From Octodonta nipae (lineage: Eukaryota > Arthropoda > Insecta > Coleoptera > Chrysomelidae): DNA of 64,000 bases. Each line of letters starts with the position of its first letter. Positions within the stretch are counted from its first letter, which is position 1. This document shows positions 58,560-64,000 of the stretch, piece after piece. The position numbers and the translations under genes are program-made. Below the pieces are notes generated by a model that did no database searches, was not told the DNA's origin, and saw nothing but the letters and a program-made list of their open reading frames with translations. The stretch is taken from contig CM067220.1 in NCBI GenBank assembly GCA_034190945.1, positions 97,265,869 through 97,329,868 of the forward strand, given 5' to 3'.

Positions 58560-59345
58560 TTAGCAATTTTCAATATACCCTCCTGTATTTTCTGTTCATA
58601 GAATGTTTGAGAGCGAGTTGCAAGCCAACTGCGCATGTGCTCCTCGACTTCCTCATTTATTCCAAATCGTTTTTCTCCCGGTAATTCTTTCAGAGGCAAG
58701 TCAGGGCTATAAGGAGGGAGGTCGGGGGCTTCTCCTCAGCCCATTTCTTACTGTGTATTCCTTGTTTTTTGTTTCAAATTCGCGGCTTTTATCAACCCTA
58801 ACAACTGGCATTAGTAATCCATATTCAATGTACGTTAGGCATGTAGAAAATCGATAAGTAAAAAAATCGTCGCAAGGACTTTTCCAGATGAGAGACAAGT
58901 TTTGAATTTTATTCTTTTTCGCCACTTTAGACGATGCGCTCCAAAAAGCCTTCCCTTCTCGCTGAAATCTATTTAGAAGTCTTTCAACGATCTAGAACCA
59001 TTTTGTCTGATCCTAAATTGATCAATAATTGATTAAACACTTGCATAGTTGACACCTAATTCTGAGGAAATTCTTCCATGTTTAAGCGGCGGTCACGTTC
59101 AATAAACTGTCGAATACTGTTGGCATTATCGGCTGTAAGGCTTGTCCTTGTGTGTCGATCATGGTTATCATTCTCTTAAACCCTTAAATTTTACTAATAC
59201 TATCCCCTAACTGTGCCTTCAAATAAGTAGGAATTTCTGAGGCTTTAGCGCTTTTACTGGTTAAAAAACTTTATGATAATCTGTTGTACAACAGGCGAAT
59301 GTACCTCTAGCTTAGTCATGGCTGTACTCTGTACCCGGCTGGTAC
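58560..59345 (-). pseudogene. Mariner-type transposase relic
   Basis: On the minus strand the upstream part (about 59160-58960) reads SLTADNANSIRQFIERDRRL, KHGRISSELGVNYASV and SIIDQFRIRQNGSRS, matching the second helix-turn-helix of mariner transposases (IEEDRRxTxxEIAxELGISxGSV). The downstream part (about 58735-58560) reads LPPYSPDLPLKELPGEKRFG and NEEVEEHMRSWLATRSQTFY, matching the last catalytic motif YSPDLAPSDYHLF and the GKRF-EEV-WL-FY tail, with SDYHLF deleted so the third Asp is gone. The central core is missing or unreadable. It lies inside the diverged inverted repeat 57303-60072, which could be its terminal repeats. Confidence 0.8.
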
Positions 59346-59779
59346 CCCAGTGCCCATAAACCAAACATCTACTCCAAACAACATAATCTAGCTCGAAACT
59401 GCGTTCTGAGTAGAATAGCAAAATTTCCGTTTACATTTGATTTACTCTCATAAAAAAACTTAATTTGCTTGGAAAAAGCATTTTAAACGTCATGTCAATT
59501 TGATGACATATTATTTTTCTACTACCTTGAGGGGAAATCAGGATTCCGTCTGCTAATATTTACGCGTGGCCCAATACCAAAAGGCTGAATTTCAAATTAA
59601 ATTTACGGACAATAAAACAAACCCAAGAGAATATTAATATATGATGAGTTGTACCAAAAGATTTGATAATAACATGTTCCATTTAGATTTATACAAAAGT
59701 AATTTAATCCAGAATGGGAACGTTGTAAACGTTACCAAAAATAAAGAGCTCTCCAAAAATATTACATTTGTGAGAAAAC

Positions 59780-60072
59780 CTTCAAAGCCATGAAGTTGAA
59801 ACACTTATTTTCGATAGGCAAATGAAACTTTTTGGTTCTAATTTTTATTAGATGAGAGTTACGAGTGATTGAAATATTCACATTTTTGGGGAATAACTCA
59901 TTTATTAATTAACCAATCTTATCTATCAACATTTCATTTAGTAGGTTCTAAAAATGAGCATACAACACACTTACCTTTGAGATTTAAATTTTTATTCTGT
60001 TGCTGAGAAGTCACAAAAACTGCCAAAATTAGTGTTTTTGCTATTTTAAACACCTAGTATAATTAACTAAAA
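59780..60072. repeat. Right arm of a diverged inverted repeat (partner 57303-57620)
   Basis: See the left arm. The pairing can be followed from about 60070 inward to about 59780. Confidence 0.6.
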
Positions 60073-60589
60073 ACTAAGAATGCAAAAATGGTATTAAAAT
60101 AATGCTAACTTCCCTACACTATCAGTGATTATCCAAAAACGGCTAGGAAAATTTTGACGATTGTTACAGAGAGGTACCATATGACGTGAGATTTACGGTT
60201 TTCCACAAAATCAGAAGAAACACTAATTAAAGGACTGTCCTTCATTTCCATGAATCTACACTCATTTCTCTAAAACGGCTCAAGTAATTTGAATATTTTA
60301 AATTTGTACTATAGAAAGAGATCTTCCAGCTTACTTGATTCCGTATACTTCTCTATAAAGTAAAATATGCGGTTATTCTGAAAATGTCAAATTTTCATCC
60401 TAAATATCTAGCTTAAATGTCAAGATATGTCATGAAAGTATATCGTACAGGGTGTCTGAAACAGTTTTCATTTTGCTGGGCTTAAAGTCGAGTAAAATGT
60501 ATCGAAAAGAAAAGTTGTTATGTGAGCGATTTCTTCTATGCGGAATACGCTGGTAGGTGTGTGGGCGTGCATGGAATTACAAGCGTAGT
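60073..60589. other. Gene-free stretch
   Basis: AT-rich DNA. 'gtacagggtgtctgaaacag' near 60447 looks like a transposon terminus, but no partner end was found. Confidence 0.45.
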
Positions 60590-60616
60590 TAATATATATA
60601 TATATATATATATATG
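60590..60616. repeat. (TA)n microsatellite
   Basis: Short pure TA tract. Confidence 0.9.
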
Positions 60617-60879
60617 TTAGATGAGAATATTATGCACGTGTACGTTATCAAGTATCGTATTTCGCTGACAGCTTCCTTCAGATCCGTTGAATTCGTTGAA
60701 ACCGTGGGAATGCAATTCAGCAAAGTAAATGTTATAAATGCGAGACTTGCCATCCCACGGCATTCATTAAGATAGTTCATTTCATTCAAGTAACTTTTAT
60801 ATTTTGTATTTTTCAACTATTGTTTTGTGTATTAATTAAATCAATTTTTTTAAAAAGTGACTTGTGTTTTAAATAATAT

Positions 60880-60917
60880 AAAATATATATTTATATATAT
60901 ATATATATATATATATA
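60880..60917. repeat. TA-rich tract at the left border of the mariner-like element
   Basis: Interrupted then pure TA repeat ending directly at the first base of the left terminal inverted repeat. Confidence 0.9.
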
Positions 60918-63066
60918 CAGGGTGAGTTTTTTTTGATGATCAGTATGGGGATCTCGGAAACTAGCAGAGATAGAGCAATGGTTAAATTGGGAAAGATTTG
61001 CAGTTTTACTGGCCCAATTTAATGACACATTCGGATTTTTGTAAAAAGTCATGGCTTACTAGATATTTTGAACAAACTAAATTCTGTCGATTTAGTCAAA
61101 TCCCTCTAGCTCCCTTGTTTTTGATTGTATAAAAAAGTGTAAATATCAAAGTTGAAGGGAATTGTATCCCGAATATGATTGTCATGTCCTCGTTTGCGTG
61201 ACAGCTCTCGTTTTTGAGATATGACGCAAATTTATATTTTTTTGAATGGAAACTGTAGTTGGCTATGACCTTAAAAAATTGGACATTTTTAGAGTTTTTC
61301 AACGATATAATACTCGATATAGTTATTCATAACAATAACGCAGTTTTTTTCTCTTATTTTCACTTTTAATGTAGGTAGCCATGAAAAAGATTGTTTTCAC
61401 TTTGACGTTTCCTCATTTGAGGGTAATTCCATTAGTAGTGCTGAACCGACAGTCGATATTAACAAGTTTTCGTGATAAAATGGAATATTCTAACGAAGAA
61501 AAACTGAATAGGGTGGAATGTTATATCATATGCCATAAAAATTCAGTTCGTGCAGCTGAGGAATACTTTCATAGATATTTTAATCGTCATCAACCTGCTC
61601 TATGTACATTCAAGAGGCTTTCCGATAGTTTACGCAGATATGGATCTTTTACTAAACCACCAAAGGAACGTAATCAAATTAACGAAGCAGTACAAATAAA
61701 TGTTTTTGCAATGGTAAATCAAAACCCATCTACATCAACTCGTGTGATTGCGGCAGAAGCTGGCACATCTCAACAAACTGTAGTTAAGGTACTGAAAGCG
61801 CACAAGTTCCACCCGTACAAACTTTCAGTTTCTCAAACTTTGCATGTTGGTGACGTATTTTGTTTTGTACATGGTTTAGAGACATGTGCGTTGACAATCC
61901 AGTTTCCATTAAAGGTGTTATGGTCAGATGAAACTAGATTTAATAACTGCGTTCAATAGACACAATAAGCATATCTGAGCTAAAGAAAACCCTTTCCATG
62001 TAGAACAAAGACGACCCCAGATAAAATTTGGTTTTAATCATAGGGTCTACTATTATGGGGCTTTTTATCTATGACGAATCACTTTCTGGGGAGCGCTATT
62101 TGCATTTCTTGCAATACACTTTTCAAGACATGTTGCATAATTTGAATTTGAGAACTCGTTTAGAAATTGAGTGGTTTCAACATGATGGAGCACCTGCTCA
62201 TAACTCGTTATTAGTAAGACAACACTTCGATAATATCTATCCAAACTCTTGGATAGGAGGAAACGGCCTACGCGAGTGGCCAGCCCGGTCTCCCGATTTG
62301 GCAGTTATAGATTTCTATTTATGGGGTGCGCTAAAAAACAAAGTATACAAAAGAAAGTATGAGAGAAAGTTGGTTACCTAAGGGAGGCGGTATTACAAGC
62401 AATTGAAGAAATTGATAGGCGGTCTGTGAGGAAAGTGGTAATGTCAATCTTAAAAAGAGGCAATTTTTGTCTAAATAACAATGGTGGACTTTTCGAACAT
62501 ATATTGTAACCACTATTATGTACTTTAATTTCTTAAGTTTTTAGTAATTACCTACTTATTTAGTTTTTTCTAATATCTGATATACCTAATAAAACAATCG
62601 TTCAATGTTTTTTGGAATAGTTATTAATAAATCAATCTATTTCATGGCTAACTACCTTAAAAGTGAAAATAAGAGAGAAAAGCATCCATAATTCCGTTAT
62701 TTTTATGAATAATTATATCGAGTATTATATCGTTGAAAAGCTCTAAAAATGTCCGATTTTTTGAGGTCATAGCCAACTAATATAACATAACAAACGAGGA
62801 CATGACAATCATAATCGGGATACAATTCCCTTCAATTTCGATATTTACACTTTTTTATAAAATCAAAAACAAAGGAGCTAGAGGGATTTGACTAAATCGA
62901 CAGAATTTCGTTTTTTCAAAATATCCAGTAAGCCATGACTTTTTACAAAAATTCGAAAGTGTCATTAAATTGGGCCAGTAAAACTGCAAATCTTTCTCAA
63001 TTTAACCATTGCTCTATCCCTGCTAATTTCCGAGATCTCCATACTGATTATCAAAAAAAACTCACC

Positions 63067-63069
<3 letters not shown>
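60918..63069 (+). mobile_element. Mariner-like (DD41D) transposon with long terminal inverted repeats
   Basis: The ends are 'cagggtgagttttttttga' and its complement, each next to TA repeats, the TA target of Tc1/mariner elements. The left arm (60918 to about 61386) and right arm (about 62641 to 63069) are diverged inverted copies over more than 400 bases each, sharing for example 'gatctcggaaa', 'actggcccaatttaatgaca', 'tcatggcttact', 'gacatgacaatcat' and 'aagtgaaaataagagagaaa'. A single damaged transposase lies between them. The 2152-base length is long for mariner only because of these arms. Confidence 0.92.
61480..62509 (+). pseudogene. DD41D mariner-like transposase (frameshifted)
   Basis: The enzyme would cut and paste the element through an RNase H-like core. 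The preferred start is the Met at 61480 (MEYSNEEKLNRVECY), because the earlier in-frame Met at 61381 lies in the terminal repeat. The first frame holds helix-turn-helix regions (FNRHQPALCTFKRLSDSLRRYG, NPSTSTRVIAAEAGTSQQTV) and VLWSDETRF with the first Asp, then a stop at 61957. The second frame holds WFQHDGAPAHNSLLVRQHF (second Asp) and WIGGNGLREWPARSPDL with AVIDFYLWG; 41 residues separate the second and third Asp. A further shift near 62370 leads to the C-terminal LREAVLQAIEEI and NGGLFEHIL, ending at 62507-62509. The catalytic residues survive, so the damage is two frame breaks only. Confidence 0.9.

Positions 63070-63070
<1 letters not shown>

Positions 63071-63128
<58 letters not shown>
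63071..63128. repeat. (TA)n microsatellite at the right border of the mariner-like element
   Basis: Pure TA repeat, interrupted near the end by TG, directly following the right terminal repeat. Confidence 0.95.
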
Positions 63129-63470
63129 GTTATATCACACTTTCAAAATTTCTCTTTTTAAAAAAAATTTTATTTATACTTCACAAATAATTAAACTTTT
63201 AATATAAACTTGAAAATAATAATAATAAAACTTTATAACAATTAAAAGGACAAAAAAAGAGTGTTAAACTAAACTAGACAAATCTGTAAGTAATAATGAA
63301 TGATGTTACAATGAAAAAGTATAATTTATAAACTAAGAACGCTGACTAAGGTGTCGCAGCGGTTGCAGTTCTCACGGATGTTCGTCTGCGGGTAACTGGA
63401 GACGACACGTGTTATGCTGACTCAGCTTGAGAACTGTTGCTAGGTTGTTTCATATAAGTCGATGGAATAA
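63129..63470 (-). other. Region 3' of the envelope gene, possible LTR
   Basis: On the minus strand this follows the envelope stop codon and would be where an errantivirus polypurine tract and 3' LTR should start. GC-richer text at 63345-63470 differs from the AT-rich remainder, but no second LTR is in the window for comparison, so no border can be set. Confidence 0.3.
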
Positions 63471-63471
63471 C

Positions 63472-64000
63472 TTATATAACAACTCCCATCCATATAAAAA
63501 AGTTGATGCTACAGCATCGACTAAGGAGACTATGGAGTTTTACCCTGGGCTTGATGGTTGATGGACCTGGTGGTGGTGCTGGATCGGCAGAAGGGCTGAT
63601 CGTTGGAGGCTTCTGGAATTTCTTCCTGATGATGCTCATGGAAAGGAGGGCCACCACAATTGCGGTTGTTGCCATTGTGATGATCGTAAACCAGGAGGTG
63701 TGTTTCTCCAAGAATGGTTGGTCTAGGAGCTTTTCCAATTCCCTGGAGTATTGCCTAAGCTTATGGTTAGCGATATTCAGGTCTCTGGCATCCAATTCCT
63801 GTAGTCTCATGGGTTTCAACTTTGGAAGCTGACTGATGGTTGGCAGGTTGTCGCAACAGTTGTAGGGGATGTTGACTGGGTGACTCTTAAGTGTGATGTT
63901 GTCAACGTTGTTGGTGGTCCTTCTGGCATGGACCCTGGTGTTACCGATGAAGCCATTGCAACTGGGTTGGATGGTCAATAGAGAATTTGTCGAAATGGAT
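63472..64000 (-). CDS. Errantivirus-like envelope protein, C-terminal part (runs off the window)
   Basis: An open minus-strand frame continues to the window edge without a stop, so the start is outside. It corresponds to the C-terminal third of the envelope glycoprotein of insect endogenous retroviruses (Gypsy-group errantiviruses, related to the baculovirus F-type fusion proteins). Visible features are several Cys residues, an amphipathic helix with LQELDARDLNIANHKL, then a leucine-rich ELEKLLDQPFLEKH just before a hydrophobic transmembrane segment (about 20 residues), and a basic then Pro-rich cytoplasmic tail (PADPAPPPGPS). The frame is undamaged over 176 codons, unlike most elements here, which suggests a young insertion. 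The polymerase and capsid genes would lie beyond the right edge. Confidence 0.75.
   Translation of the reverse strand, partial: SISTNSLLTIQPSCNGFIGNTRVHARRTTNNVDNITLKSHPVNIPYNCCDNLPTISQLPKLKPMRLQELDARDLNIANHKLRQYSRELEKLLDQPFLEKHTSWFTIITMATTAIVVALLSMSIIRKKFQKPPTISPSADPAPPPGPSTIKPRVKLHSLLSRCCSINFFIWMGVVI

Noticed and set aside
1..64000. CRISPR arrays, bacterial operons or terminators
   Set aside because: No regularly spaced identical short repeats with unique spacers and no prokaryotic gene organisation; the content is that of an insect genome.

Overview
This is 64 kb of AT-rich animal DNA, almost certainly from an insect. I could not support any complete host gene, tRNA, rRNA or bacterial-type feature. 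Every coding stretch I recognise belongs to a transposable element: Penelope-like elements with GIY-YIG domains, an R1-type and a Jockey-type non-LTR retrotransposon, Gypsy-type integrase relics, several Tc1/mariner relics including DD41D types, a PIF/Harbinger relic, a hAT-type non-autonomous element, and the end of an errantivirus-like envelope gene. That mixture, with long (TA)n microsatellites, points to an insect; the order cannot be told from this window. It reads like a long intergenic or intronic stretch used as a transposon landing zone.

Layout. 0-8.7 kb: old repeats, including a decayed tandem array (0.9-1.25 kb) and an 848-bp hAT-type element with an 8-bp target duplication (5955-6802). 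8.7-10.9 kb: the best-preserved gene, a Penelope-like ORF that is open throughout but cut at its 5' end by a (TA)n tract, with a hammerhead-like motif after its stop. 11.4-12.5 kb: a second decayed tandem array and a Gypsy integrase relic. 14.5-15.7 kb: two back-to-back copies of another Penelope-like family. 20.4-24.4 kb: a perfect 125-bp inverted repeat holding two outward-facing hammerhead-like cores, an R1-type element with a 68-nt poly(A) tail, another hammerhead-like core, and a fragment of the 8.7-kb Penelope family. 24.9-33 kb: a foldback element and relics of Gypsy, Tc1 and DD41D mariner. 34.1-38.3 kb: a Penelope copy with an inverted 5' piece, a (TA)n tract with a Penelope tail in the opposite orientation, a third Penelope family flanked by its own inverted repeat, and a Harbinger relic. 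38.9-46.1 kb and 55.2-57.1 kb: a striking set of large foldback (palindromic) elements of 0.9-1.7 kb. 48.6-51.2 kb: an unclassified retroelement-like stretch and a Jockey relic. 57.3-63.1 kb: a mariner relic inside a diverged inverted repeat, then a 2.15-kb DD41D mariner-like element with unusually long (over 400 bp) terminal inverted repeats. 63.5-64 kb: the C-terminal part of an insect retroviral-type envelope gene, running off the window edge.

No pathway can be reconstructed. The common threads are structural: inverted duplications recur at very different scales (20 bp to 700 bp arms), hammerhead-like cores recur at Penelope-type ends, and many element ends abut (TA)n tracts. All alignments were made by eye, so family names are secure only where catalytic or diagnostic motifs are cited.
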